Source: Solidesulfovibrio alcoholivorans DSM 5433 (GTDB lineage: Bacteria; Desulfobacterota; Desulfovibrionia; Desulfovibrionales; Desulfovibrionaceae). Taken from it: a DNA stretch of 64,000 nt. Both the position numbers and the translations under genes were made by a program. The stretch covers positions 1 to 64,000 of the forward strand of contig NZ_JNJA01000010.1 in the NCBI RefSeq assembly GCF_000702665.1, in the 5' to 3' direction. Position 1 is the first letter of the stretch. The number at the start of each line of letters is the position of its first letter. The notes beneath the pieces are model-generated. The model made no database searches, was not told where the DNA came from, and was given only the letters and a program-made list of their open reading frames with translations. Shown here piece after piece: positions 7,416 through 17,754 of this stretch.

Positions 7416-8114
7416 CTATCCCACATACCGCGTCGGGTCGGGCAGGCCGGCTTCCTCGAAGCCTTTCCTGCGCAGCAGGCAGCTGTCGCAACGGCCGCAG
7501 GCGAGGCCTTCGGGCGAGGGGTCGTAGCAGGAATGGGTCAGGCCGTAGTCCACGCCCAGGCGCGTGCCCAGGCGCACGATCTCGGCCTTGGTGAGCGTCA
7601 GCAGCGGCGTGTGGATGGCGATACGCAGCCGGCCTTCCACGGCCTCCTTGACGGCCAGGTTGGCCATGGCCTCGAAGGCGCGCACGAACTCCGGCCGGCA
7701 GTCGGGGTAGCCGGAATAATCCAGGGCGTTGACGCCGATGAAGATGTCCTGCGCGCCCAGGACCTCGGCCCAGCCCAGGGCCATGGACAGGAAGATGGTG
7801 TTGCGCGCCGGCACGTAGGTGACCGGGATGTCGGCCTCCATGGCGGCGGTGTCGCGGTCCTTGGGCACGGCGATGTCGGCCGTGAGCGCCGAGCCGCCGA
7901 TGGCCCCGAGCGGCAGGGGCAGGATCAGGTGCGCGGCGACGTCCATGGCCCGGGCCACGCGTTTTGCCGCCGTAAGCTCCACCTTGTGCCGCTGGCCGTA
8001 TTCGAAGCTCAGGGCGCAGGGCGCGAACCCTTCGCTTTTCGCCACGGCCAGACAGGTCGTGGAATCGAGGCCGCCGGAAAAAAGCACCACCGCCTTTGGG
8101 GGTTGCGTGGACAT
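7416..8114 (-). CDS. queC: 7-cyano-7-deazaguanine synthase QueC
   Basis: 232-residue enzyme that makes preQ0 from 7-carboxy-7-deazaguanine, ammonia and ATP, a step in queuosine tRNA modification. The PP-loop ATP motif [11 protein letters not shown] is at residues 13-23. The C-terminus has the zinc site: one Cys in HSCYDPS and three in CGRCDSC. Length is standard. It is the last gene of a minus-strand run queD-queE-queC; queE ends nine bases upstream of its ATG side. A hairpin repeat follows its stop and is the likely terminator. Confidence 0.95.
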   Translation of the reverse strand: MSTQPPKAVVLFSGGLDSTTCLAVAKSEGFAPCALSFEYGQRHKVELTAAKRVARAMDVAAHLILPLPLGAIGGSALTADIAVPKDRDTAAMEADIPVTYVPARNTIFLSMALGWAEVLGAQDIFIGVNALDYSGYPDCRPEFVRAFEAMANLAVKEAVEGRLRIAIHTPLLTLTKAEIVRLGTRLGVDYGLTHSCYDPSPEGLACGRCDSCLLRRKGFEEAGLPDPTRYVG

Positions 8115-8123
8115 ACGCCTTCC

Positions 8124-8759
8124 TTACACGCCCCGGGCGTCGGGGCTCCAGATGATCTTGTGCTGTTGCAGGGCCAGCCGCGCCCGCACCCTGTCCGCCA
8201 GCATCCAGGCGGCCAGCGCCGCCGGGTCGAGCTCGCCGGCCACGGGCGAAAAATGAACCATGCGCGTGGCCCATACGCGTTTGGCCACGTCCACGGCGAA
8301 CCGGTAGTCTTCGCGCCCGGCGAGCACGAACTTGACCTCGTCACGCGGGCGCAGCCTGTCCAGGTTGGCGTAGTCGTTTTGCGCTTCCATGCCGCTGGCC
8401 GGGCATTTGACGTCGAGGATCGCGACCACGCGCGGGTCGAGCACGGCGATGTCGCGGCTGCCGTTGGTCTCGACAAGGACCGTGAGCCCGGCGTCGGCGA
8501 GGGCCGCGGCCAGGGCCGGCGCCTCCGGAGCCAGGAGCGGCTCGCCGCCCGTCAGCTCGACCAGCGGGAGGCCGAAGGCGCAAAGCGCCTGCGTGGCCGC
8601 GGCCACGGACATTTCCGTGTACGACTCCAAGGCGTAGCGCGTGTCGCACCAGCGGCAGGACAAATTGCAGCCGGACAGGCGCAAAAAGGCGCAGGGCCAG
8701 CCGGCGAAGCCCGATTCGCCCTGGATGCTGGCGAAAATCTCATGGACCTTGAGGCTCAC
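8124..8759 (-). CDS. queE: 7-carboxy-7-deazaguanine synthase QueE
   Basis: 211-residue radical SAM enzyme that contracts the ring of 6-carboxytetrahydropterin to 7-carboxy-7-deazaguanine. The [4Fe-4S]-SAM motif is SGCNLSCRWCDTRYA (CX3CX2C) near residue 30, preceded by the IQGESGFAG substrate loop; the SAM-binding LTGGEPLL follows. The GTG at 8759 is chosen because the family begins MSLKVHEIFxSIQGE and the start overlaps the stop of queD by four bases (GTGA), which indicates coupled translation. It uses the product of QueD and feeds QueC. Confidence 0.94.
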   Translation of the reverse strand: MSLKVHEIFASIQGESGFAGWPCAFLRLSGCNLSCRWCDTRYALESYTEMSVAAATQALCAFGLPLVELTGGEPLLAPEAPALAAALADAGLTVLVETNGSRDIAVLDPRVVAILDVKCPASGMEAQNDYANLDRLRPRDEVKFVLAGREDYRFAVDVAKRVWATRMVHFSPVAGELDPAALAAWMLADRVRARLALQQHKIIWSPDARGV

Positions 8760-9130
8760 GGCTTTTCCGCGTAGCTCGCGGCCAGGCCCTCGCTCTCGAC
8801 CACGGTGACCTTGACCACGCGCACGCGGCCGTCTTCCAGGCGCGTGCGCAACTGGCCGAAGATCCAGGCCGCGATGACCTCGGCCGTGGGGGGGGAAAGC
8901 TCCGGCACGTCGTTGAGGCAGGCGTGGTCCAGGCGGACGAAGCAGGCGTCGAGGGCGGCGCGCACGTCCATGAAATCGGCGACCATGCCGGAGACCAGGG
9001 TTTCCGCGGCCAGCTTGGCCGTGACCTCGAAGTTGTGCCCATGCATGGACGCGCACGGCCCGGGATGGCCGGGCAGCCGGTGGGCGGCGCTGAATGCGCC
9101 GGAGACTTTTATGGTATAGGTAGCGGCCAT
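8756..9130 (-). CDS. queD: 6-carboxytetrahydropterin synthase QueD
   Basis: 124-residue zinc enzyme that converts dihydroneopterin triphosphate to 6-carboxytetrahydropterin, the first committed queuosine step. Zinc-binding histidines are seen in FSAAHRL and MHGHNFEV, with the catalytic Cys in GPCASMHGH. The ATG at 9130 follows GGAGGGCCGC; an upstream in-frame extension has no family match. First gene of the queD-queE-queC run. It faces queF across a 119-base region that must hold both promoters; no preQ1 riboswitch fold could be recognised there. Confidence 0.94.
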   Translation of the reverse strand: MAATYTIKVSGAFSAAHRLPGHPGPCASMHGHNFEVTAKLAAETLVSGMVADFMDVRAALDACFVRLDHACLNDVPELSPPTAEVIAAWIFGQLRTRLEDGRVRVVKVTVVESEGLAASYAEKP

Positions 9131-9249
9131 GCGGCCCTCCGCGTCGTTGCAGATCCGGGGCGGTCGTCGTAGGAAAGGCCCCCTCCCCGGCGCGCCGCCG
9201 GGGGCGCAAAGACAATCACGGCCTCGTGCGGCCGTCAAGGAGAACGTCC

Positions 9250-9687
9250 ATGCCCGAAAAAACGAACCCGGCCGCGCCGAAAGACGACGTGAGCGCGCTC
9301 AAGACCCTCGGCCAGGGGGCCACGGCCTACCCGCGCACGGTGACACCCGGGCTGCTCGAGACCTTCCCCAACGCCTTTCCCGGCCGGCACTACACCGTGA
9401 CCTTTCAAAGCGACGAATTCACGAGCCTTTGCCCCAAGACAGGCCAGCCCGACTTCGGCAGCATCACCATCCGCTACGTGCCCGGCGAGCGCTGTATCGA
9501 GTCGAAATCCTTGAAGCTCTACCTCTTCAGCTATCGCGACGAGGGTACGTTCATGGAAACGCTCACCAACCGCATCCTCGACGATCTCGTGGCCGCCTGC
9601 GCGCCCCTGGAGATGGAGGTCACGGGCGATTTCGCGGCGCGCGGCGGCATCACGATCGCGGTTTCGGCGCGCTACGAGCGGCCCTGA
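9250..9687 (+). CDS. queF: NADPH-dependent preQ0 reductase QueF
   Basis: 145-residue nitrile reductase that turns preQ0 into preQ1, the base later placed in tRNA. It has the short, one-domain form (YkvM type): catalytic Cys in TSLCPKTGQPDF, then the QueF motif ESKSLKLYLFSYRDE and the EVTGDF segment. The AAGGAGAA ribosome site precedes the ATG at 9250. It reads away from queD-queE-queC, so the four precursor enzymes share one divergent locus. Its 3' end overlaps the convergent YihY gene by 38 bases. Confidence 0.94.
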   Translation: MPEKTNPAAPKDDVSALKTLGQGATAYPRTVTPGLLETFPNAFPGRHYTVTFQSDEFTSLCPKTGQPDFGSITIRYVPGERCIESKSLKLYLFSYRDEGTFMETLTNRILDDLVAACAPLEMEVTGDFAARGGITIAVSARYERP

Positions 9688-10573
9688 AGCCCGGGAGCCA
9701 CGGGCCGACGACGATACGGCCGCCAAAGGGGGCTCTTTCCTGCGGCGGCTGGTGCTTTTGCCAGTCGCGCACGAACCATGCCCCCCACAAGAGCACCCAG
9801 GCGTTGTAATCGAGCCAGAGCAGAAACAGGATCGCGCCGCTCAAGGGCCCATAGACCAGATGGTAGCGCGGCAGGCCGGCGACCATGGTGGTGAAGGCGG
9901 CGCTGACGCAAAAGACCGCCCCGGCGAGCACGGCCGCAAGCGCACACAGAAGCTTGAGCGGCCGCCTGGGCAGAAAGAGCAGATAAACCACCAGGAAGAG
10001 CCCCGTCAGACAGGCCACGCCCCACACGGGCGAAAGCCGGCGCGCCAGGCTGCCGACCGGCTCCAGGCGGGGCAGCTGCGCGCAGTAGAGCGCGGCCGCC
10101 ATGGCCGCGACGAACAGCGCGCCCACAAACGGCCCCTTGAGCACGGCGAGCATTCGTTGCCGCAACGGCCGCTCCGCCGGCCGCTCCTCGCGCCAGGGCA
10201 GGGACAGGGCCCGGCCGAGCGCCCCCACGAAAAGCCACGACGACCAGAGAATGAACGCCACGCTGGTCCAGCTAAGGCCCGGCGACGCCCACAGGAGCTT
10301 GCGCGCGCGCGCGACCAGGATCTCGTCCACGAACGGGGCGAGCGATGCCATCTGCCGCCGCAGCAGCACCTGCGCGCTCCAGTTCTCCCCGGCAATCAGG
10401 CCGTAGCCCACGAGCATGACAAAAAAAAGCGGAATGCAGGAGAGCAGGGCGTAAAACGCCAGCGCGGCGGCTTGCGCCGGGCCGCTTGCGCGCAGAAATC
10501 CCGACGTCGCCCTGGCCGCGGTTTCGAGTACGGCGCGAAAGCGCGGTCCCGGCGTCAGGAACGCGATCTTCAC
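9650..10573 (-). CDS. YihY/BrkB-family inner-membrane protein
   Basis: 307-residue polytopic membrane protein of the YihY/virulence factor BrkB family. About six membrane segments are visible, among them the opening AALAFYALLSCIPLFFVMLV, the SWTSVAFILWSSWLFVGAL helix and the C-terminal GAILFLLWLDYNAWVLLWGA helix typical of the family. The GTG at 10573 follows GGGGAGGGG; longer upstream frames lack a ribosome site. The cellular role of the family is unsettled, and the old label 'ribonuclease BN' is a known error. It is convergent with queF and overlaps it. Confidence 0.85.
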   Translation of the reverse strand: MKIAFLTPGPRFRAVLETAARATSGFLRASGPAQAAALAFYALLSCIPLFFVMLVGYGLIAGENWSAQVLLRRQMASLAPFVDEILVARARKLLWASPGLSWTSVAFILWSSWLFVGALGRALSLPWREERPAERPLRQRMLAVLKGPFVGALFVAAMAAALYCAQLPRLEPVGSLARRLSPVWGVACLTGLFLVVYLLFLPRRPLKLLCALAAVLAGAVFCVSAAFTTMVAGLPRYHLVYGPLSGAILFLLWLDYNAWVLLWGAWFVRDWQKHQPPQERAPFGGRIVVGPWLPGFRAARSAPKPRS

Positions 10574-10810
10574 GGCCGCCCCTCCCCACCCGGGCGGGTC
10601 GGACGGCGCGCACGACTCCCTGCGCGCCCGAGGAAAAGCGCGCCCCGGGCCGCGATGTTCTGCAACCGCCACGTCGCTGCACGCGACACAAGCATGGAAA
10701 GGTATTTTTTCATGGTCGGCCCCTTTGCGCTACCGGCTTCGGGGGAAACCGGCAAGGCCTGCCGTGGAACGAAATGTGCATGATTGCGGGGGAACACAGG
10801 GAGGAGACAC

Positions 10811-10984
10811 ATGTTCGCACCGAGCATCCAATTGGAATCCATCAGTTTCTTCGAGCCTGTCGCCGGTGTGTGGCGCGAGGAGGCCGTCAAGGACCCGGCA
10901 GGAAGCGACGCCGCCGCCCCTGCCCTTGCGCACGGCGACGACGACGAGGATTTCGAGGCCTTCTGCCGTCGTTCGCTGTTGTAG
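10811..10984 (+). CDS. Small acidic hypothetical protein, 57 residues
   Basis: Not recognised. The ATG at 10811 follows a strong GGGAGGAG ribosome site. The peptide (MFAPSIQLESISFFEPVAGV...) has no membrane helix, an acidic patch (HGDDDEDFEAF) and a short basic end (CRRSLL). It stands alone facing the metacaspase gene, with two hairpins between their 3' ends. Its own upstream region is about 120 bases of unassigned DNA. It could be a real small protein or, less likely, a leader frame. Confidence 0.5.
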   Translation: MFAPSIQLESISFFEPVAGVWREEAVKDPAGSDAAAPALAHGDDDEDFEAFCRRSLL

Positions 10985-11044
10985 CAGCTCCTTGTGGCAG
11001 CCCGGCCGCAAGCGTTGTGCCGGCTTCATGCAACTGGACGCCCC

Positions 11045-11088
11045 TGCCGCAGCGAAAATGCGGCAACGGCCGGGAAGACCCGGCCGTT
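11045..11088. terminator. Pair of adjacent hairpins between convergent genes
   Basis: Two stems lie side by side: TGCCGCAG with its partner TGCGGCA around a CGAAAA loop, then a perfect 10-bp stem AACGGCCGGG / CCCGGCCGTT (11065-11074, 11079-11088) with an AAGA loop. Neither is followed by a long T run. They lie between the small acidic gene and the metacaspase gene and may end transcription from both sides. Confidence 0.55.
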
Positions 11089-11144
11089 GGGGGCGAAGCG
11101 CATGGAAATGCCCACACGGCGCACAGCGCCGCGTACCCGTTATC

Positions 11145-11963
11145 TTAGGAGAAGACAGGCTGCTTTGCCAGTTCCTTGGCGCACTCCAGTTGGGGAATCT
11201 GGGCGTACCGGTTATATGTCATGGCATTACGCAGCCGCTGCAAAACGTCGTCCCTCGCGATTTTGCCGTTGGCCTCGCGGATGATTTTGCAGAAGTTGTA
11301 GGTAAACGCCCCGTTGTAAGAGTCGTTGATCAGGGCATCCGCCGACGTCTGCCAATCCAGGCATGCCGCCCAGCACACTTCCTTGTCCGGCACGGATTTC
11401 ACCAGTTCCCTTTTCGGCAGCAGTTCGCCCTCGGCGCGGCATTGGATATCCAGCGGCGGCGGCATGAAGCGCACACGCTGCACGGCGTCGGCCACCGTAT
11501 CCGGTCTGTCAAACCCGCCCTTAGTCCCGGTGTAGGAATGGCAGCAGTCAAGCAACACCTCCAGGCGGGCTCCTGTCGCCGTCATTTTCTCCATGATCAC
11601 CCCGAGCTCGTCGTCGAGTATATAAGTTCCCCTATCCCATTCCATATCTACCGGGCACAGCAGTTCGTCCAGGCCATCACCCATCTTTTCGTCGTCCCTA
11701 TCCCGGATCTGCGAACCGTGGCCGGAATAATGAAACACAATGAAATCACCTGACTCTGCCTTGTCCGTTAGGAGTTGCAAACGATCCAGCATGGCGGCTT
11801 TGGTGGCCCGCTCATCAAGCAACACGTGTATGCCGCTGTTTTCAAAACCATAATAGTCCTTTAGAATATTTCGGATGTTCGTCACGTCATTGACACAGCC
11901 CTGCAGCCTGTTCTGCGCATCCGGATACGCATTGATCCCGACAAGCAATGCTTTCTTTGCCAT
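11145..11963 (-). CDS. Bacterial metacaspase (caspase-like peptidase, C14 family)
   Basis: 272-residue caspase-fold peptidase. Residues 4-145 form the p20-like domain: the opening ALLVGINAYPDAQNRLQGC, catalytic His82 in HYSGHGSQI and the catalytic Cys in LLDCCHSYTG (second Cys, residue 141). It should cleave after basic residues like other prokaryotic metacaspases, often with calcium; this is family knowledge. There is no signal peptide, death-fold, WD40 or other added domain, so it is the minimal type. AAGGAGG stands before the ATG at 11963. The 240 bases upstream are AT-rich, unlike most of the window. Biological role and activating partner are unknown. Confidence 0.88.
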   Translation of the reverse strand: MAKKALLVGINAYPDAQNRLQGCVNDVTNIRNILKDYYGFENSGIHVLLDERATKAAMLDRLQLLTDKAESGDFIVFHYSGHGSQIRDRDDEKMGDGLDELLCPVDMEWDRGTYILDDELGVIMEKMTATGARLEVLLDCCHSYTGTKGGFDRPDTVADAVQRVRFMPPPLDIQCRAEGELLPKRELVKSVPDKEVCWAACLDWQTSADALINDSYNGAFTYNFCKIIREANGKIARDDVLQRLRNAMTYNRYAQIPQLECAKELAKQPVFS

Positions 11964-12201
11964 AGCGAACCTCCTTATATACAAAATAAGATACATTTAA
12001 AGCGTATTTTATCAAGAGAAATATTCATTAGGCGCACCAAGAGGATAACATGGACATCCGGTCCCGCTACGCGCAACACCTCATAGCGGGGCATCCCCGA
12101 AAAGCGACGCAACCCCGACACCACGTGGTCAAAGGAAAAACATGCTGGAAAAAGGGACCGTTCGCCGCATGAATACGCGGATTCAGCGCCTTTTCGCGCG
12201 G

Positions 12202-13257
12202 CTACCCGTCCCCGAAGCGCGGCAGCGCCGGTTCGCGCTCGCGCACGAGCCGGCCGGCAAGTACCGCGCAGTAGCCGCAGGCCCGGCAGTCGCGACAGCA
12301 GCCGTCCGTGCGCGCGAAAAAGTCCCCGGGCAAGGCGTCGTTCGGGATTTCCAGCCGGCCGGACAAAATTTCCTGGCTATCGAGCAACCAGGCCAGGTTT
12401 CCGTGGAACGCGCCGGCGAAATACGCGCGCACGATGGCCGCGAGGTCCGCGGCCGGGCGTGTGCGGCCGCAGATTTTCAGGAAATCGACAATCCCCTCCA
12501 GATGGTGCGCGTCCTCGGGCCGCACGAAGGGCGAGGCGAGCATCCGGCCGGGGTGGTGGTAGAACGAGCGCAGGCAGCCGAGCTCCCGGTTCATGTCCGG
12601 CCCGAGCGGACAGGAAGCCAGTCGTGAAAGCGCGATGTGGGCGTCGTGGGCGGTCTTGAACGGACAGGCGTACAGGCAGCCCTCGTTGGCCATGAGCCCC
12701 AGGCGCAGGCCGGGAAACACCTCCCGCGTCCGGGACGCGAGCGCGGCCAGCCGGGCCGTGTCGCGGTTGCAGTCGCGGTCGAGGATGAGCGCCTGCGGGA
12801 ATTTGAAATGCGTGTCCGCCACGGCCTCCAGCACGGCGGCCAAGCGTTCGAAGCCGTGCAGGCGGAAATTGATGCTCGGCACGGCGCACAACGCGCCGGC
12901 CACCTCCGGCGAGGCGTCGGACAGGGCCGTGAGCAAATAATGGTCGGCGTAGACGATGCCGGTGATGGCCCCGGCCGCGAGATAGCCTTCGAGCAGCATG
13001 ACGATGTCGCGCAAGGCGTCGCCGCGGTAGGTTTCCGGCGCGTGGAAGGCGGCATTGAGAAGCCCCAGGCGCGGCACGCCGGGCATGGCGCGCAGCCCCA
13101 GGGCCAGGTCGCCCGGCGAGGCGTCGCTGGCGTCCGGAAGCCGGGCGTCCGGGGTATCCGGCCCCAGGCGGAAATAGACCGCCTCGAGCGCAGGGGCGTT
13201 TTCGGCGAGAAACGCGGCATAGGCCGCATCGGGCACGAAAGGGACCTCGTAACGCAT
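12202..13257 (-). CDS. Unrecognised Cys-rich protein, possibly U32-peptidase-like
   Basis: 351-residue soluble protein. The N-terminal two thirds look like an alpha/beta barrel, with the block MANEGCLYACPFKTAHDAH near residue 190 resembling the Asn-Glu-X-Cys segment of U32 peptidase-like proteins. Near the C-terminus a Cys cluster (DGCCRDCRACGYCAVLAG) suggests an iron-sulfur or zinc site. No signal peptide or membrane helix. The ATG at 13257 has a weak AAGGAGCGA site upstream. It is divergent from uvrA. If the U32 resemblance holds, it may belong with the iron-sulfur UbiU/UbiV-like enzymes, but this is a guess. Confidence 0.5.
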   Translation of the reverse strand: MRYEVPFVPDAAYAAFLAENAPALEAVYFRLGPDTPDARLPDASDASPGDLALGLRAMPGVPRLGLLNAAFHAPETYRGDALRDIVMLLEGYLAAGAITGIVYADHYLLTALSDASPEVAGALCAVPSINFRLHGFERLAAVLEAVADTHFKFPQALILDRDCNRDTARLAALASRTREVFPGLRLGLMANEGCLYACPFKTAHDAHIALSRLASCPLGPDMNRELGCLRSFYHHPGRMLASPFVRPEDAHHLEGIVDFLKICGRTRPAADLAAIVRAYFAGAFHGNLAWLLDSQEILSGRLEIPNDALPGDFFARTDGCCRDCRACGYCAVLAGRLVREREPALPRFGDG

Positions 13258-13319
13258 TGGGTCGCTCCTTGCCGCGCCTGCCGCCCCGCCCGGGCGCGCG
13301 GCCCTCTCGGACTAACGTG

Positions 13320-13335
13320 AACAGCTGTTAACAGC
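13320..13335. promoter_or_regulatory. Overlapping perfect palindromes upstream of uvrA
   Basis: AACAGCTGTT (13320-13329) and GCTGTTAACAGC (13324-13335) are both perfect palindromes and overlap by six bases. They lie in the 267-base region between the divergent Cys-rich gene and uvrA, 190 bases before the uvrA start. This looks like an operator. An SOS (LexA) site is an attractive idea since uvrA is often damage-induced, but the local LexA motif is not known to me. Confidence 0.4.
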
Positions 13336-13524
13336 AAGCCTTCCCTGGCCGACGAAAGTGGTTTTCTTCACAAACAGGTCGCGCCCCCGGGCTGGCAATG
13401 GGACAAAACGGGCGCAGCTTATGCCGCCTTCGGCGACGATCCGGCGACATCGCCCCCGCACCCTTGCCTTTTGCGCGTTCGGGCTTATGTTGCGGGTTTG
13501 CCGCTATGACTTTTGGAGGCGTTC

Positions 13525-16290
<2,766 letters not shown>

Positions 16291-16340
16291 CGCCCCCGGC
16301 CCCTGCGCCACCGCCCGGACGCAGTCCTTCTCCCCCATCG

Positions 16341-16386
16341 AGGAGGTCCAGGAGGGGGATCACCCCCTCCTGGCCGCCGGAGGCAC
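16341..16386. repeat. Dispersed terminator-like hairpin repeat, copy 2
   Basis: Same element as at 7329 and 51703: on the minus strand TGCCTCCGGCGGCC, then a stem CCAGGAGGGGG / CCCCCTCCTGG closing on a short loop. It lies between the convergent ends of uvrA and the flavodoxin/ferredoxin gene, 25 bases after the latter's stop codon with a purine-rich minus-strand tract between. Confidence 0.8.
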
Positions 16387-16411
16387 TCTTCCTCCCCTCC
16401 TCTCCTCCAAT

Positions 16412-17215
16412 CTATAGAAATATCTCAGGCTCCCGCCGTTCGTGGCAGTTGGCGGCGAGGCGCTGCGCCACCGCGAGCATGGCCGGATGGGTCACGCGGC
16501 GCGCATGCGTGGGGCAGGCCTTGACGCAGGCGCAGCAGCGGATGCAGGCGAAGGCGTCCGTGGTCACGACGCCCTCCTCGTCCAGGCGCACGGCCCCGAC
16601 GGGACAGATGTCCGCGCACAGGCCGCAGCCCTGGCAAAGCGCCGCATCCGCCTGCGGCGACACCCCGCCCGAAAGCCCGGCCTCGCGGTAGGGCCGGTTG
16701 CCGGGAACGGCAAGGGGCGGACAGGCCGCCACATCGGCCAGCCCCGCGAGCTTGGCCGCCACGGCCAGGCCGAATTCCCGCGCCGCGCGCAGGTCGTCGG
16801 CGTCCGGCCGGCCCGGGGCGATGGGCGTCGCGTCACTGCTGAAGGAATGCTCGCCGACGAAGGCCCCGGCCGCCAGAGGCGTAAATCCCAGTTCCACCGC
16901 CAAATCGCGGAGTTCCAGCAACGCGTCTTCATAGGCCCTGTTGCCGTAGACCACGACCAGCACAGCCGGGCCGCCAGCGCCTTTTATCCGCCGCAGGCGG
17001 TCGACGGCCGTGGCCGGCAGCCGGCCGGCGTAGACCGGCACGCCGAAAACGGCCAGGAGGTCCGCGCCGACGGCCGACGGCGCGCCCGCCTCCGCCCCGG
17101 TCAGGTCGAGGTCCTCGGCCCGCGCCAACCCCAGACCCGCGCCAATGGCCCCGACCACCGCGCGCGTGGTGCCCGTGGGCGAAAAATAAACCAGCCGCGA
17201 CGCAAGTTCACGCAT
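16412..17215 (-). CDS. EFR1-type flavodoxin/ferredoxin electron-transfer protein
   Basis: 267-residue protein joining an N-terminal flavodoxin-like domain (FMN phosphate loop YFSPTGTTRAVV near residue 9; GVPVYAGRLP) to a C-terminal pair of [4Fe-4S] clusters: CQGCGLCADICPVGAV and CIRCCACVKACPTHA. This order is that of the EFR1 family of ferredoxins, which likely pass electrons in the cytoplasm of anaerobes. The ATG at 17215 follows GGGAGGGG. A small membrane protein reads the same way just upstream. The donor and acceptor are unknown. Confidence 0.85.
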   Translation of the reverse strand: MRELASRLVYFSPTGTTRAVVGAIGAGLGLARAEDLDLTGAEAGAPSAVGADLLAVFGVPVYAGRLPATAVDRLRRIKGAGGPAVLVVVYGNRAYEDALLELRDLAVELGFTPLAAGAFVGEHSFSSDATPIAPGRPDADDLRAAREFGLAVAAKLAGLADVAACPPLAVPGNRPYREAGLSGGVSPQADAALCQGCGLCADICPVGAVRLDEEGVVTTDAFACIRCCACVKACPTHARRVTHPAMLAVAQRLAANCHERREPEIFL

Positions 17216-17318
17216 CGTACCCCTCCCCCGGCCTGTCCGCCTTCCCAAATCCGTCGACACGACAGCTCCGGACAAGCATGAAGCGCGTGTCGTGCGAAAA
17301 CAAAAACACAGGGACGCC

Positions 17319-17480
17319 CTACAAGTCGTCGTCGCGGTCGTCCTTGCCGGTCATCCACTTGTCGATGGGATTGTCCTTGCCGGGATGGCGGTCCTTGTAG
17401 TTCTTGGCCCGTCGGTTGAAATAGGCCAGGATCACGAAGCCGAACACGATCAGGACGAGCAGGAACATGCCGTTGCTCAT
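17319..17480 (-). CDS. Small membrane protein, 53 residues
   Basis: One N-terminal membrane helix ([17 protein letters not shown], residues 5-21) and a charged cytoplasmic tail ([16 protein letters not shown]..., ending DDRDDDL). GGAGGCGCCT precedes the ATG at 17480. The tail has a strongly charged pattern of basic then acidic residues. It lies 103 bases upstream of the EFR1 gene and may be co-transcribed with it. No family recognised; length and layout resemble small CcoQ-like or DUF proteins, but no shared motif is seen. Confidence 0.65.
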   Translation of the reverse strand: MSNGMFLLVLIVFGFVILAYFNRRAKNYKDRHPGKDNPIDKWMTGKDDRDDDL

Positions 17481-17754
17481 AGGCGCCTCCGGGCTGTGCG
17501 ATCAGGAGCAGGCCGCGGCGGTTCTTCCACGTCGGAACGCCCGACGCCTTGCCGAGGCCAAACCTTGCAAAAACGTCATCGCAGTATTCCCGATACGCCG
17601 CCCCCGTCGCCTTGTACAGCCTCCGCAGCCGCATCGCCGCGCCGCCGTTGCCGACCCGACACACATCGTCTTTACAGTCGCGTCCCTCGACCAACGGAGG
17701 GGACCGGGCAAGCGTCCCCCACATCCTGGCGCAACATTTTCCCTGGAGCCACCC

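Noticed and set aside
9131..9249. preQ1 riboswitch in the queD/queF divergent region
   Set aside because: No hairpin plus A-rich tail of the preQ1 class could be found on either strand.
11964..12201. Possible GEMM-type riboswitch near the metacaspase (GACGCAA stretch at 12110)
   Set aside because: The short resemblance does not extend to the paired stems or the second conserved core of a c-di-GMP riboswitch.
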